Assembly: GCA_965220365.1 (NCBI GenBank)
Contig: OZ244823.1
Span: 3,286,001 to 3,350,000 of the forward strand
Source: Bin80 sp965220365
GTDB taxonomy: Bacteria > Bacteroidota > Rhodothermia > Rhodothermales > Bin80
Direction: 5' to 3'
DNA length: 64,000 bases
The notes below the pieces were generated by a model. It was given only the letters and a program-made list of their open reading frames with translations, did no database searches and had not been told where the DNA came from. This document shows, in pieces, positions 8,382 through 18,669 of this stretch. The position numbers and the translations under genes are program-made. How positions within the stretch are numbered: the stretch's first letter is position 1; the number at the start of each line of letters is the position of its first letter.

Positions 8382-8855
8382 AAGGAAGCGTTCGCCACTT
8401 CCTCTGATCATGACTTGCTTTACCATGCCTGTATGCTCTCTCCCTTGATCCCTTGATCGTCGTTCCCTGACTACTTGAGACATCCCTCCAATTGCTGCCT
8501 GATGCGATGAGTGTCACCATCTAAGAGTTCATCCGACATAACCCGCTTATATCCTGCTTCTCTTACCTCTGTGGACTTGAATCTGCAAAAACGCAGAGCA
8601 CTATCCCGAGTCTTGTTCACTCGCTAAAGAGGTTCCAAACCATACCGCGAACAAAACGGGATACGTACCCCGGTGCGGTATCAGCAATATGTGTACAAGA
8701 GAAACGTACATCACCTTAGGTGGTTTGCACCAAAAACTGTAGGCTTTGACTTTCCAATTTCACGGGTGGCCCCACCCGAAATCACCGCAATGGATGATGG
8801 AGCGTAAAAGTGAACATGAGTACTATGGGGAATTATCGAATCCCCCCTCGTTGCC
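8382..8855. other. intergenic region upstream of aroA
   Basis: No supported gene. It contains copy 2 of the 57-bp direct repeat (8575-8631). The stretch just before 8856 should hold the aroA promoter, but no confident boxes are visible. Confidence 0.4.
8575..8631 (+). repeat. imperfect 57-bp direct repeat, copy 2
   Basis: Partner of 7796-7852; shares the ACTTGAATCTGCAAA start, an ACTATCCC core and the TAAAGAG end. Confidence 0.6.
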
Positions 8856-10136
8856 ATGATACAGACTATTTCTGGTTCGATTCGTTTTGCAGGAACCGCA
8901 GAGCTTCCCGCAGATAAATCAATTGCCCATCGGGCTGCACTCTTCGCATCCATTGCAGATGGATCCTCGACGTTACATAATTTCCCCGCAAGTGCTGACC
9001 CGCAGAGCACTCTTTCCTGCCTTCGACAGTTAGGAGTTCCGATTGAGACCTCTCAGACAGACACCGTATTGATCAAGGGGGTCGGACGGGATGGATTTTG
9101 TGAGCCCGATGCTCCTCTTGATTGTGGCAACTCCGGGACAACCATGCGCCTGCTTTCTGGAATGCTTGCTGGACAACCCTTTGACAGTGAGTTGATCGGA
9201 GACCCCTCACTCAGTGCACGCCCCATGGGACGGATTGCTGATCCTCTACAAATAATGGGAGCCCATCTCTCGCTCACCGATGGACATGCCCCGATCAAAA
9301 TACGACGCTGTGATGGCTTGAAAGGGATTGATTACCGGCTTCCCGTCGCCTCCGCACAGGTAAAATCCTGTGTCCTTCTCGCGGGACTATGGGCCAATGG
9401 GCGCACAACCGTACTGGAGGACATCCCCTCACGTGACCACACAGAGCGGATACTCGGCCTTCCTGTATCCCGCTCCATGCAAGGCTGCTCTATTAATTCG
9501 GATGCGTCCCACCCCATTCCCAGTAGGACGATCACCTTGCCGGGCGACTTTTCTGCTGCTGCATTTATACTGGTTGCCACATTGATTGCCGGGACTGGAC
9601 CGGTTCATTTGCCGAATGTTGGACTCAATCCAAGTCGAACGGGGCTACTGGCCGTGCTGAAACAAATGGGTGCAAATATTCAAATCACCGAGCACAAAAC
9701 CTCCGAGGTAGAACCCATAGGCGACCTGACCGTACAGCGAACCCCTCTACATGGGGTTGTGATCAGAGGCCGTCAAATTCCGAATATCATTGACGAAATC
9801 CCGGTTATTGCCGTAGCCGGAGCGTTCGCAAAAGGAACCACCATTCTACGTGACGCGACAGAATTGCGTTACAAGGAGTGTGACCGAATTCATGCCACCG
9901 TAACAAATCTCCGCAAATTGGGAGCAGAAATTGAGGAGTTTAAGGATGGATTTGCGATTACTGGGATGGTGCCCTTGAGAGGAACTACGGTTTCCAGTTA
10001 TGACGACCACCGGATCGCAATGGCAATGGGAGTGGCTGGCCTGGGAGCATATGGAACAACAACCATCCAAAACGCACACGCGACCTCCGTATCTTTTCCC
10101 GAATTCTGGGATACGATCGCCAAACTGCAGGAATGA
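8856..10136 (+). CDS. aroA: 3-phosphoshikimate 1-carboxyvinyltransferase (EPSP synthase)
   Basis: Sixth step of the shikimate pathway: joins shikimate 3-phosphate and phosphoenolpyruvate to give EPSP in the cytosol. Seen in 426 residues, the normal length: LPADKSIAHRAALFAS near the N-terminus (substrate-binding Lys/Ser), DCGNSGTTMRL at about 90-100 (PEP-binding loop), LRYKECDRI in the second domain (the RxKExDR signature) and DDHRIAMAMG near the end. The ATG at 8856 places the conserved Lys at the usual distance. The gene stands alone among unrelated neighbours, with the alkyltransferase-like gene convergent 42 bp downstream. Identification is firm. Confidence 0.95.
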   Translation: MIQTISGSIRFAGTAELPADKSIAHRAALFASIADGSSTLHNFPASADPQSTLSCLRQLGVPIETSQTDTVLIKGVGRDGFCEPDAPLDCGNSGTTMRLLSGMLAGQPFDSELIGDPSLSARPMGRIADPLQIMGAHLSLTDGHAPIKIRRCDGLKGIDYRLPVASAQVKSCVLLAGLWANGRTTVLEDIPSRDHTERILGLPVSRSMQGCSINSDASHPIPSRTITLPGDFSAAAFILVATLIAGTGPVHLPNVGLNPSRTGLLAVLKQMGANIQITEHKTSEVEPIGDLTVQRTPLHGVVIRGRQIPNIIDEIPVIAVAGAFAKGTTILRDATELRYKECDRIHATVTNLRKLGAEIEEFKDGFAITGMVPLRGTTVSSYDDHRIAMAMGVAGLGAYGTTTIQNAHATSVSFPEFWDTIAKLQE

Positions 10137-10178
10137 TAGAACCTCTGTCCGGTAATCGGCAGATACAGGATCGCAGGA

Positions 10179-10505
10179 TCAATAGAATTCGCTGCCCGGG
10201 ACCCATAAATGACGTGACATAATCACACAGCCTTCCTCGTCAAAGGTAATCCCTTCCATGCGAAGCAGCTGCTCCATCGCATCGGGACTCTCAAAATTCT
10301 TTGCTCCCGTCAATGCACCATTGCGATTCACCACTCGGTGACACGGCAAATGGGATCCCTTGGCCGCTTTGAGCGCCCAACCAACGGTCCGGGCAGCACT
10401 TCTACTTCCGAGATATTCGGCAATATGTCCATACGTGGTCACTTTTGAGCGTGGGATCTGGGCAACGGTATCCCAAACATTCTCGAAAAAATTACCCCCG
10501 GTCAT
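10179..10505 (-). CDS. MGMT-family (alkyltransferase-like) DNA repair protein
   Basis: A 108-residue single-domain protein of the O6-alkylguanine transferase/ATL family: helix-turn-helix region with TTYGHIAEYLGS at about 23-34 (the arginine-finger neighbourhood), and the active-site motif LPCHRVV with Cys at about 55. ATL proteins usually have Trp in place of this Cys and cannot transfer alkyl groups; here the Cys is present, so real transferase activity is possible although the N-terminal domain of classical Ogt/Ada is missing. It overlaps the end of the GWxTD gene by 14 bp and is probably the last gene of the long leftward cluster. Confidence 0.85.
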   Translation of the reverse strand: MTGGNFFENVWDTVAQIPRSKVTTYGHIAEYLGSRSAARTVGWALKAAKGSHLPCHRVVNRNGALTGAKNFESPDAMEQLLRMEGITFDEEGCVIMSRHLWVPGSEFY

Positions 10506-12270
10506 CGTACATCGTCAATGTGAGACTCCTGGATACCTCATGACCCGATATCTGGTCCTGAATCCTAACCGTGACGATAATTTTTCCCGCCCTTCGACCC
10601 AAATCCACATAAACTTCCTCCGCTTCCATCCTGCTTTGTCCTTCAAACTCTACACTTGTAGAGGAGATGCGCCGACGTCCTGATGAAACCCGATACGTGA
10701 CCTTATAGGAGGTCTGGTCTCCCAGTCCGTAGGCGAGATGGTAGATTTCGAACCCTAACCCAAACCGCATTTCCTTGTGAATCCACTGGTGAGGCCAGGG
10801 AGCTAGTTGGTCAGTTTCAATGTTGTGTACGAGGGGTTTTAAATCACTCATCTCCAGAGTTACTCCACTGGCATCCAGTGCATGCAGCGAATCGATCCGC
10901 CTGGATGCTAGCTGTAATCGATTCCCGATACCCTCGGGGGTGACCTCATATTGATCCCACTGGAGCGCTAAATGATAGAGACCAGTACTTTCATTTACCT
11001 CAATGGTCTGGACCGGAATGGTAACTGCCTCCGTAGCAGATGGCATCTCAACGCGGATGGCATCCGTCATGGTTTTTAACCGTGTGTACGCTGCATCCTC
11101 ATGAGCTGCAAAGGTTTTGATGATGTACTCTTCTTGTGTCTGATATCCAGGGACAGTGAAGCTGGTAGACTCAGGATGCCAATAGATCTCCGTTGTCGTT
11201 GTCCCGTCGGGTTTCAGAAATCTTGCATGTCGTACCCCCAACGCGAAGTTTGGTAAAGCACTTAGAACCTCTGATGTACTTGCGGGGAGTAGGATCTCCC
11301 GTTGATAGGCAGCCTGTTGATCTTGTGTTCGTGCATTCAGGATAATATTCTGTGCAAAAATGTTCGGGGGCTGCCTTAGCTCCTCGTCAAGATCTGACGG
11401 TTCGGGTCTCTCACCTTGTATCAAAGTTGCTCCTGCGATGATTTTTGCGTTCTCCAGAGGATCCCGGTTTCGCAATCGCCCTGTTTCCTCACGTGCGGAC
11501 AACCACAAGTCAACATCATTGAATCTCGATCCAAAATGGTGGTGTTCCAAGGCTAGTTGCCGGTATACGGACCGCATAACAGCCAGTAACATTCTGGATT
11601 TCACCTGTCCACGACCGCTATACCCTAAGCCTGCCCGAAGCACAGGAGGCAATAAATCCGATGTATCACCGATCCGATAGGAGCCCCCATCCTGTATAAA
11701 CAGAAAGTATGCATCCCGATCAAGATCCAGATACCTCCAGAATTCATTGTCTGGAAAATCCGCTGGACTCACAGCAACGCCGGGTTGATAGATTGCATCA
11801 ATGAGCAACGGATCATCAAAAGTAACTCGACTAATCCGTTCGGGCTCCCCATAGCGAACATAGATTTCGCCACGCTCATCATATCCTCTCTGACATGATG
11901 AACACCCATAGCGATCGAGTGCATACTGCACCCGCCGGACATGCTCTACCATACGCTCGTTGACCTCAGAGGCCGGGAGCGGGTCCTGGCTTCTCCACCA
12001 GCCCAGAATAGCATTGCGTGCACTCGGAGTTGTCTTGATCATATCTGATTCAACCACCGTTGGCAGAATTGATTCGGGTAGAAGTGGCGTTAGCCTCCAC
12101 AATTCAACCTCCAGTGCCGGGTCACCTGCCGGATCTGTATCCTCAAACAACGACTCATACTCAGCTACTGCTTGGGCAATGTCTTCCAGATCCAGTGACT
12201 GAGCCCAGACAGTCTGTCCCGCCACGAGACAGAGTACAGAAAAAAGTAGCATGTACGTTCTGCCAATCAT
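10492..12270 (-). CDS. GWxTD-type secreted protein
   Basis: A 592-residue exported protein with a signal peptide in the first 24 residues (cleavage after VWAQ). The recognisable part is DERGEIYVRYGEPERI around residue 130, the core signature of the GWxTD-domain family, preceded by CSSC. The C-terminal half is beta-rich without known motifs. Proteins of this family occur in Bacteroidota, Acidobacteriota and relatives and have no settled function. It begins 9 bp after the stop of an UnbV protein and overlaps the alkyltransferase-like gene, so it should be co-transcribed with the FG-GAP/UnbV cluster. Confidence 0.7.
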   Translation of the reverse strand: MIGRTYMLLFSVLCLVAGQTVWAQSLDLEDIAQAVAEYESLFEDTDPAGDPALEVELWRLTPLLPESILPTVVESDMIKTTPSARNAILGWWRSQDPLPASEVNERMVEHVRRVQYALDRYGCSSCQRGYDERGEIYVRYGEPERISRVTFDDPLLIDAIYQPGVAVSPADFPDNEFWRYLDLDRDAYFLFIQDGGSYRIGDTSDLLPPVLRAGLGYSGRGQVKSRMLLAVMRSVYRQLALEHHHFGSRFNDVDLWLSAREETGRLRNRDPLENAKIIAGATLIQGERPEPSDLDEELRQPPNIFAQNIILNARTQDQQAAYQREILLPASTSEVLSALPNFALGVRHARFLKPDGTTTTEIYWHPESTSFTVPGYQTQEEYIIKTFAAHEDAAYTRLKTMTDAIRVEMPSATEAVTIPVQTIEVNESTGLYHLALQWDQYEVTPEGIGNRLQLASRRIDSLHALDASGVTLEMSDLKPLVHNIETDQLAPWPHQWIHKEMRFGLGFEIYHLAYGLGDQTSYKVTYRVSSGRRRISSTSVEFEGQSRMEAEEVYVDLGRRAGKIIVTVRIQDQISGHEVSRSLTLTMYDDRG

Positions 12271-12279
12271 GATGCAGCG

Positions 12280-14433
12280 TTATGGATTGGTTCCTCCTAG
12301 CCGCACGGGCTTCAGCGAAACCACTCCAAATTCGGAGACTCCCTCACGAAGTCGGATGAGTTGCCCCATTGGTACATTCCTCAATGTATCAATACTTCCA
12401 GGAGCTGGCCACTTGACTTCAATCTGGTCAATGGATGTAGCTTTCCCGAGACCAATCTCCACACGCAAGGGGGAAGATCCAAAGCTTGCTCCCGTACCAA
12501 CCACTCGGTATAATGTATCTGCATCGGTCACAACTGAAATACGGGCCCCTATCCCGCTATGATTGGAGGTGGCCCCCTCAAGGGACAGGATCACCCATTC
12601 ATTGCCATGCCCCGGGTTTTCGAAAAGCGTATTCCTTGCCAGATCCCCCTCAAACGCTCCGCCCATGACCTGATATACATCTTGATCACCATCATGATCT
12701 ATATCTCCAAATGCTACCCCATGCCCCTTCTGTAAATGTCCAAAACCGCCATGGGTTGTGACTTCCTCAAACCTGACCCCGTTAATATTCCGAAACATCC
12801 GGTTAGGCATTAGTGCACGAAGATTCGGGTCTCCGGTTCCCACATAGAAATCAAGCCACCCGTCACCATCGAGATCTCCGTAGTTACATCCCATCGTGTA
12901 CATGACCTTGTTCAGTCCAGTTTGTTCGGTCACATCTTCAAAAGTACCATTCTGCATATTCCGATATAGCCGGGGCTTTTCGTCATTGCCGGAAACTCCC
13001 AGGAATTCAGCTGCGATGTCACCAGCGGCGGCACGCCACCCAGAAACAAATAGATCCAGCCAGCCATCCTGGTCAAAATCCCAAAACCATGCCGGAAAAC
13101 TATCCATGGGCTCACGGATACCTGCGATATCGCTCACATCAATGAAGGTTTTGCCTTCCTGATTCTGGAAGAGCAGATTCGGTTCCCGGTATCGACTAAT
13201 AAACAGATCTGGCCAACCATCATTGTTGTAATCTCCCCAAACCACTGCCTTCGTATACCCCATCCGCGTAAGCCCATAATCCCGACTAGCCTCTACGAAT
13301 GTTCCGTCCCCTTGATTCACAAACAACTCATTCGGATTGCGTCCGGCTTGAGGATTTGACTCATTTCCTATGAAAAGATCCAGGTCTCCATCCCGATCAA
13401 AATCACTCCACGCAGCCGTCTGTGTTGGGTAACGGGAATAGATTCCTGCCTCTCTGGTCACATCTTCGAACCTTCCCCGTCCATTATTACGCAGGAGCGA
13501 ATTTGGGTGTCCTTCACCAAGCCAGGCTCCGCGCAAAACCAATACGTCCTGATCGCCATCATTATCATAGTCTGCATGCACCAAGTTAAGCCCCCCGGTC
13601 AGACCAATTAATCCTGCGTCTTCTGTACGCTCTTCAAATCCACCGTTTTCATTATTTTCGAAATATCGAAGTGAGTCCCGTAATCCCCAGGAAGAAACCA
13701 GAAGATCCAGCCAACCATCCCCGGACAAGTCCTCTAGGACCACCCCTCCCGACAACGCCATCACATCCACTCCCAGGTGTGGGGCCATGTCCGTGAATCT
13801 GCGAATGGTCGTAGTAGGTTGCCATGATTTCATTGGGATACGCCACTTGGGATCAATCCCATCCGGGTAGCTGCCCAGGGTCATATGAGCAAGGTTCAGC
13901 AACCATAATGCATTCAGATCGGTGGAGTCCTGGCTAAGGATTTGTTCATACCAGTGAATGGCCATTTCGGACCCTCGCCGCTGGGTATGAACACCTGCGG
14001 GATCAATCGGAAACAGACATCTGGCAGCCGTATGATTAATGAGGCAATTTTCCTGCTCTCCAATACGGAGGTAGCTGAGTGCAAGATGATCCATGACTGC
14101 CAACTGCCATGACGGATCGATCGCATTTGGAGATGCTTGCATGGACTCCAAGATCCCTTCGAAGATCATCACTGCATCTTCGCTCTCCCCTGCACGCAGA
14201 AGCTCGGTCCCCAATAATGCTTCATACTGGATCCGCTCAGAGGGGACCGTGGGCGGCGTGACTTTTTTGAGTTCTGCTACGCGTGCCCGGTTTGCATGTG
14301 CATTGCGACGCGGATACTGATCCGTTTCATCGGCAATGAATGCCAACTCTTCTGCCATTTGCACGGTGCTCTCGGGTGCAGAAGATGTACATGACGCAAA
14401 TATCAATATGCAAAGCAATAACCAACGAAACAT
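12280..14433 (-). CDS. FG-GAP/VCBS repeat lipoprotein with ASPIC/UnbV domain (CRTAC1-like)
   Basis: Surface or periplasmic lipoprotein. I start it at the ATG at 14433 (MFRWLLLCILIFASC), which gives a good lipobox FASC and follows the upstream stop by 4 bp; the longer frame from 14463 would overlap the preceding gene. Layout: an N-terminal helical, TPR-like part (to about residue 200), then many calcium-binding FG-GAP/VCBS repeats (for example DLSGDGWLDLL, DYDNDGDQDV, DFDRDGDLDLF, DFDQDGWLDLF, DIDHDGDQDVY) forming a beta-propeller, and a C-terminal ASPIC/UnbV domain around IGARISVVTDADTLY. Family members bind ligands or partner proteins outside the cell; this group often accompanies SusC/SusD pairs. 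Its partner here is unknown. Confidence 0.85.
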   Translation of the reverse strand: MFRWLLLCILIFASCTSSAPESTVQMAEELAFIADETDQYPRRNAHANRARVAELKKVTPPTVPSERIQYEALLGTELLRAGESEDAVMIFEGILESMQASPNAIDPSWQLAVMDHLALSYLRIGEQENCLINHTAARCLFPIDPAGVHTQRRGSEMAIHWYEQILSQDSTDLNALWLLNLAHMTLGSYPDGIDPKWRIPMKSWQPTTTIRRFTDMAPHLGVDVMALSGGVVLEDLSGDGWLDLLVSSWGLRDSLRYFENNENGGFEERTEDAGLIGLTGGLNLVHADYDNDGDQDVLVLRGAWLGEGHPNSLLRNNGRGRFEDVTREAGIYSRYPTQTAAWSDFDRDGDLDLFIGNESNPQAGRNPNELFVNQGDGTFVEASRDYGLTRMGYTKAVVWGDYNNDGWPDLFISRYREPNLLFQNQEGKTFIDVSDIAGIREPMDSFPAWFWDFDQDGWLDLFVSGWRAAAGDIAAEFLGVSGNDEKPRLYRNMQNGTFEDVTEQTGLNKVMYTMGCNYGDLDGDGWLDFYVGTGDPNLRALMPNRMFRNINGVRFEEVTTHGGFGHLQKGHGVAFGDIDHDGDQDVYQVMGGAFEGDLARNTLFENPGHGNEWVILSLEGATSNHSGIGARISVVTDADTLYRVVGTGASFGSSPLRVEIGLGKATSIDQIEVKWPAPGSIDTLRNVPMGQLIRLREGVSEFGVVSLKPVRLGGTNP

Positions 14434-14437
14434 CCGA

Positions 14438-17400
14438 TTATTTCCTGATGGTAAGGACGCCATCTTTTCCTTCCAGGTCCATCATGATTGGTTCCTGGTT
14501 CGGCCAAGTGACTTCAACGGCAGTAGCCAAGCTGTCCCGTAGACCTAAGATAGTTGATTGAGCATTTTGTGACCAGTAGCCCGTTCCCGCGGTCACAATA
14601 CGAGTGGGTCCGCGGGTCCCATCCGAATACACTACACGAACAGCAGCTCCGATCGCATCTGCGGGGCTGTCAAACTCAATATAAACTTTTTCTTTCGTGG
14701 ATGTCTTTTTGTACACCAGGGTCGACCCATTATGCTGGGCAAATGCAATCTCATGCTGCCTATCCCCATCAAAATCCCCGACCGAGACCGCCCGTCCTTC
14801 TCCATAAACTTCAAAACCAGACCTCGCTGCAGGTGTGAACGTTCCATCCCCCTTCCCTAGAAGGAGAAGCCCCCTTCCGGCATCTTGTCGGGGAGTGGAC
14901 AAAGGATATGCGAACCAGTTCTGAGACAGAATGATATCTTCATGGCCGTCCTGATTGGCATCCAGTACAACGGGGCTGATTCCCGCACTATACTGCGCTT
15001 CTGGATGCAACGGATGATACTCGAAGTGATCTCCCCGATTGAGAAAGACACCGGACGCATAGGTGTTGGCTTCCAGTCCTGCGGAATCCCGTATTGGAAG
15101 GAGTTCATACGCACTCATAGTACTGAACTCCCGATGCGAAGCAATCCGCATCTGTATCTGAGCCGCCATGACTTGAACCAAGTCAGCAAGCATCCGGGAT
15201 GGCCTGTAGATTTCAGTCGCTGGATCAAGGAATATTTCCAGCATGTTCGTTCGACCATTCGAATTGAAATCTCCGTAGTGCAGGCGTATCCGTGTACTGC
15301 GACCATATCGGTGATTCCATCCAGCATTGGACGCAGCGATATCCAGTGCACCATCCCCATCAAAATCTCCGAGTGCCACCCCCCGCCACCAGCCCTTGAA
15401 CGAAGTGAACCCAAGCGATTCTGTGTGATCTGTCAGCCCATCTGCTCCTCCCTTGAACACCCGAACCGCTCCCCACTCCGTAGCTAGAATCAGATCGCTG
15501 AATCCATCCGCATCCAGATCTCCAAATACACTTCCGTTGACGAGTCCGAGACCGCGTAGCGGCTCACTGAACTTGCTGCTGATCCTGAATGTGCCCTCCT
15601 GATTCAAATAGACGCGACTACTTGTCGGAGTAGGATAGTGACCTGGAATAAAATGGCCTCCCACAAAAAGATCAAGGTCTCCGTCCGCGTCTATATCCGC
15701 TGCGGACAGAGGCCCTGGTGCAGCCAGGCCAAATGGGAGCTTTTGGTGTTGCACCTTTTCCGCATCTGCGTTGATGTCATAGATATGTACCCAGGAGGAG
15801 TCCCGGAAACGCTCATCGTTCGACTCCCCCACAATGATGCGTGTGAATCCATTGTCAATCGGGTAAGCCAATAATCCGGCTGCATCACCTCGTAATGAAT
15901 CCATGATGGGTGTTCCATCAAGCCGGATCATGTGATCACGACCTCCACCCTGAAGCAGTTCATCACGACCATCTCTATTGACATCCACAGCTGCGAGCGC
16001 TGGCCCCCGACGACTAAGATGCCAAGGCAGAAGTGGCTGTAGGGCAAAATCATTGAAGTCATGCTCAATCACCGGACTGACCTCCTGATGAAGTTGATAC
16101 ATGGGCTTTGGTGCTTGAAATTCGGGGACTTTCGTGATGCCGGACTCTTCGATGACATAGAGCCGATTCCCCTCGTCAACCTGAATTCTGGAGTACTGGC
16201 CGAGCGGCCAATTTACCTCGATCTGGCAGGGCTGATCTTTCATTGCAAACACCGCCATATGCTGATTGGAGGAGAGATAGCTGCCACCTGCAGACATCTG
16301 TTTGGTTTGTTGGGGTAAATCAGCACACTCAACTCGTATGGTTGCCCCAATCCCTGCTGTATTGGGAGGCTTCCCCTCCAAAATAACTGTCAGGCGTCCC
16401 GCCCCACCCGTGTTGCAATAAACTCCAGGGGGCGCATTTAAACGGTTGGTTACGATATCCAGATCTCCGTCTGCGTCTAAATCTCCCATTGCCATTCCAT
16501 GAGCAATGTCTGCATCCTGCCCAAACCCCCATCCTCCGGGCATATCTTCGAAGGTGAGGTCTTGGCGATTACGGAACGCGACATTGTTGAGCGCAAGGGA
16601 AGGGAAATCCAGGACTAGCTTTCTGGCCTCTTTCCACGAGGGCATCACAGCCATACGACGTTGTTCAATCATTTGTGCATCCAGATCCTGTACGTCGAAT
16701 ACATGTCCATTGGTAATGAGAATATCTTCCCAGCCATCCAGATCCACATCTATAAAGCTGGTCGCCCAGGACCAGTCTGATGCCGCAATCTCTGCGAACC
16801 AGGCCAATTCGGCAAACGTGGTATCGCCGCGGCCGATCATGAGCGTATTCTGCATTTCCTGGGGGCGAAAAGATTCATCCCCTGGGGGCGGCTCGAGGGG
16901 GATCCGCGTGTTGCGCTGACGCAGTCGTAGAGAATAATCCCGACTCAGCATATCCGTAGCAAAAAAATCAATGATCCCATCTTTGTTCACATCTCCAAAA
17001 TCCACTGACATGGTTGCGTTACTGGTTTTGCGGAGCGTGTGAGCGGGTGCACGCTGGAATCTCCCGTCCCCCAATCCGATCCACAACTCATCAGGGCTAT
17101 CAAAATCGTTGCAAACATATAAATCTATGATGCCATCCCCCGTCACATCATAAAATTTTGCCGTGAGTGCCCAATCCCTGGGGATAGAAGCCAATGGGAG
17201 TCCCTCTGCATCCAGAAAGGAGCCACCAGTCCATGATGCTTCAGAAAATTGCCCTGAGCCATCATTGAGGTAGAGTCCATCCGGCTCTGCGAGCTCACTG
17301 CGAATAACCCTGCTGCCGACACTTGTAAACCTGTAATGTGTCTGAAATTCCTCCTTGGGCTCCAGTCCATCCTCCTGGAGTACCGCCTCCCAGGCGATGG

Positions 17401-18043
17401 CCTCAGGTGGCAAACTGTCCGCCAGTGCAATACGTTTATACCTGGCGATATATGCATCCAGATCTCCATCCTGGTCCACATCTGCCAATGTAGCTGTAGT
17501 GCTCGCATAGGACGAACGAAGACCGGATGCGTCTACAGTTCGGATAAATATACCTTCTCCTGTATTCAGATAGACGGCTCCCGGCCCAAAGGGCATGGTG
17601 AGGAGCAGATCTAGGTCCTTGTCTCCGTCCAGATCAATCATCACCACCCCGGAGGTGCTCTCACCTGTACGATCCAATCCTGATTCGGTTGAAATATCTT
17701 CAAACTGCCAATTTCCGAGGTTCCGGTAGAGCACATCTGGTGCTGCCAGCCGAGCCACATACACATCTGGCAGCCCATCTCCGGTCACATCTCCGATGGC
17801 AACCCCGGAACCGTGCATCATATGCCTGTTTTTGACAATTGCATCGAAAGATATCTGATTCTCTGCAACTATCCCTGAGTGCTGTGCAGTCACTTCCGTG
17901 AATCCTGTCCGGGAGCGGCCTCTCACATTCAACTCCTGGTAGCGGAATCCCTCTCCCTGAACCCACACAGACGTTGAATCTGTGCAGCCCATCACAAAAA
18001 ATAGAAGGGCCGCTGCGGTAAAGTGAAGAGGCTCGGCACGCAT
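14438..18043 (-). CDS. large FG-GAP/VCBS lipoprotein with two ASPIC/UnbV domains
   Basis: A 1201-residue lipoprotein (hydrophobic N-terminus with lipobox VMGC, Cys about 20). It has two similar halves: a first propeller of VCBS repeats (DVTGDGLPDVY, DLDGDKDLDLL, DVDQDGDLDAY, DVDLDGWEDIL) closed by an ASPIC/UnbV domain around IGATIRVECADL, then a second propeller (DVNRDGRDELL, DIDADGDLDLF, DFDGDGALDIA, DANQDGHEDII) closed by a second UnbV domain around IGAAVRVVYSDGTRGP. The layout matches the 1212-residue protein at 19942-23580, so the two are paralogues. It should be exported to the outer membrane or surface with the SusCD pair. Substrate is unknown. Confidence 0.87.
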   Translation of the reverse strand: MRAEPLHFTAAALLFFVMGCTDSTSVWVQGEGFRYQELNVRGRSRTGFTEVTAQHSGIVAENQISFDAIVKNRHMMHGSGVAIGDVTGDGLPDVYVARLAAPDVLYRNLGNWQFEDISTESGLDRTGESTSGVVMIDLDGDKDLDLLLTMPFGPGAVYLNTGEGIFIRTVDASGLRSSYASTTATLADVDQDGDLDAYIARYKRIALADSLPPEAIAWEAVLQEDGLEPKEEFQTHYRFTSVGSRVIRSELAEPDGLYLNDGSGQFSEASWTGGSFLDAEGLPLASIPRDWALTAKFYDVTGDGIIDLYVCNDFDSPDELWIGLGDGRFQRAPAHTLRKTSNATMSVDFGDVNKDGIIDFFATDMLSRDYSLRLRQRNTRIPLEPPPGDESFRPQEMQNTLMIGRGDTTFAELAWFAEIAASDWSWATSFIDVDLDGWEDILITNGHVFDVQDLDAQMIEQRRMAVMPSWKEARKLVLDFPSLALNNVAFRNRQDLTFEDMPGGWGFGQDADIAHGMAMGDLDADGDLDIVTNRLNAPPGVYCNTGGAGRLTVILEGKPPNTAGIGATIRVECADLPQQTKQMSAGGSYLSSNQHMAVFAMKDQPCQIEVNWPLGQYSRIQVDEGNRLYVIEESGITKVPEFQAPKPMYQLHQEVSPVIEHDFNDFALQPLLPWHLSRRGPALAAVDVNRDGRDELLQGGGRDHMIRLDGTPIMDSLRGDAAGLLAYPIDNGFTRIIVGESNDERFRDSSWVHIYDINADAEKVQHQKLPFGLAAPGPLSAADIDADGDLDLFVGGHFIPGHYPTPTSSRVYLNQEGTFRISSKFSEPLRGLGLVNGSVFGDLDADGFSDLILATEWGAVRVFKGGADGLTDHTESLGFTSFKGWWRGVALGDFDGDGALDIAASNAGWNHRYGRSTRIRLHYGDFNSNGRTNMLEIFLDPATEIYRPSRMLADLVQVMAAQIQMRIASHREFSTMSAYELLPIRDSAGLEANTYASGVFLNRGDHFEYHPLHPEAQYSAGISPVVLDANQDGHEDIILSQNWFAYPLSTPRQDAGRGLLLLGKGDGTFTPAARSGFEVYGEGRAVSVGDFDGDRQHEIAFAQHNGSTLVYKKTSTKEKVYIEFDSPADAIGAAVRVVYSDGTRGPTRIVTAGTGYWSQNAQSTILGLRDSLATAVEVTWPNQEPIMMDLEGKDGVLTIRK

Positions 18044-18669
18044 CCAATTATTCTAAAGTCGACCCCATATTATGCTGAATTCAGCAAACAGGCTATATGC
18101 AGTGGACCACCGATCCTGGGAGCACAACCGCCAAATGGATGACCGTTTTGGAAGTGCATGGATCGGAAAATTTAAGTGGCCTGCAGTACTAATCAATGTG
18201 GTACTCCTTGCCCTGATATATGTGCAAATCCCTCAGAGAACCACCCTATTCATGAAACCATCAGACCCGCCGTGCTTAAATCACAACACCTGAACCTTCC
18301 GGAATATACCCCAGACGCATCAACAGTCCTATTGTAATAAGATTTAGAAAAAAAGTGAATAACAGTTTTTGTTCTGTGCAACCATCCCCTCGGGGGAGTT
18401 GTCTACAATGACACACCTGAAAGACACGCCTTGGGAACGAGTTGCACGGAATCACTCTAGCGAAGACTTAGAAAGCGGGGATGTCTTTATTCCGACGGAG
18501 GTGATACAGAGGAGTACTACAAATCCGCGTTAGACGATTTTAGGGAGCGAGAGCGAGGTGGGAATAGTAACTTAGTATGAAGTATTCGAGGTACAAGATC
18601 GAATCAGATTTATTAGCATAGACTGAAGTGTTGTCCGCGTTTTTTCTTGTGTAGCACGACACCATTCAA
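18044..18669. other. intergenic region within the UnbV cluster
   Basis: No convincing gene. A rightward 73-codon frame at 18072-18293 lacks family features. A rightward frame from the ATG at 18408 gives about 41 codons (ending IQRSTTNPR) and a second frame continues after it with DGGDTEEYYKSALDDFRERE, which looks like a short decayed coding remnant. The region separates the 3' end of the HicA-like module from the next UnbV gene and must hold any promoter that restarts the leftward cluster. Confidence 0.4.

Noticed and set aside
14885..15487. Rightward 200-codon frame opposite an UnbV protein
   Set aside because: Shadow of regularly spaced VCBS repeats on the other strand.
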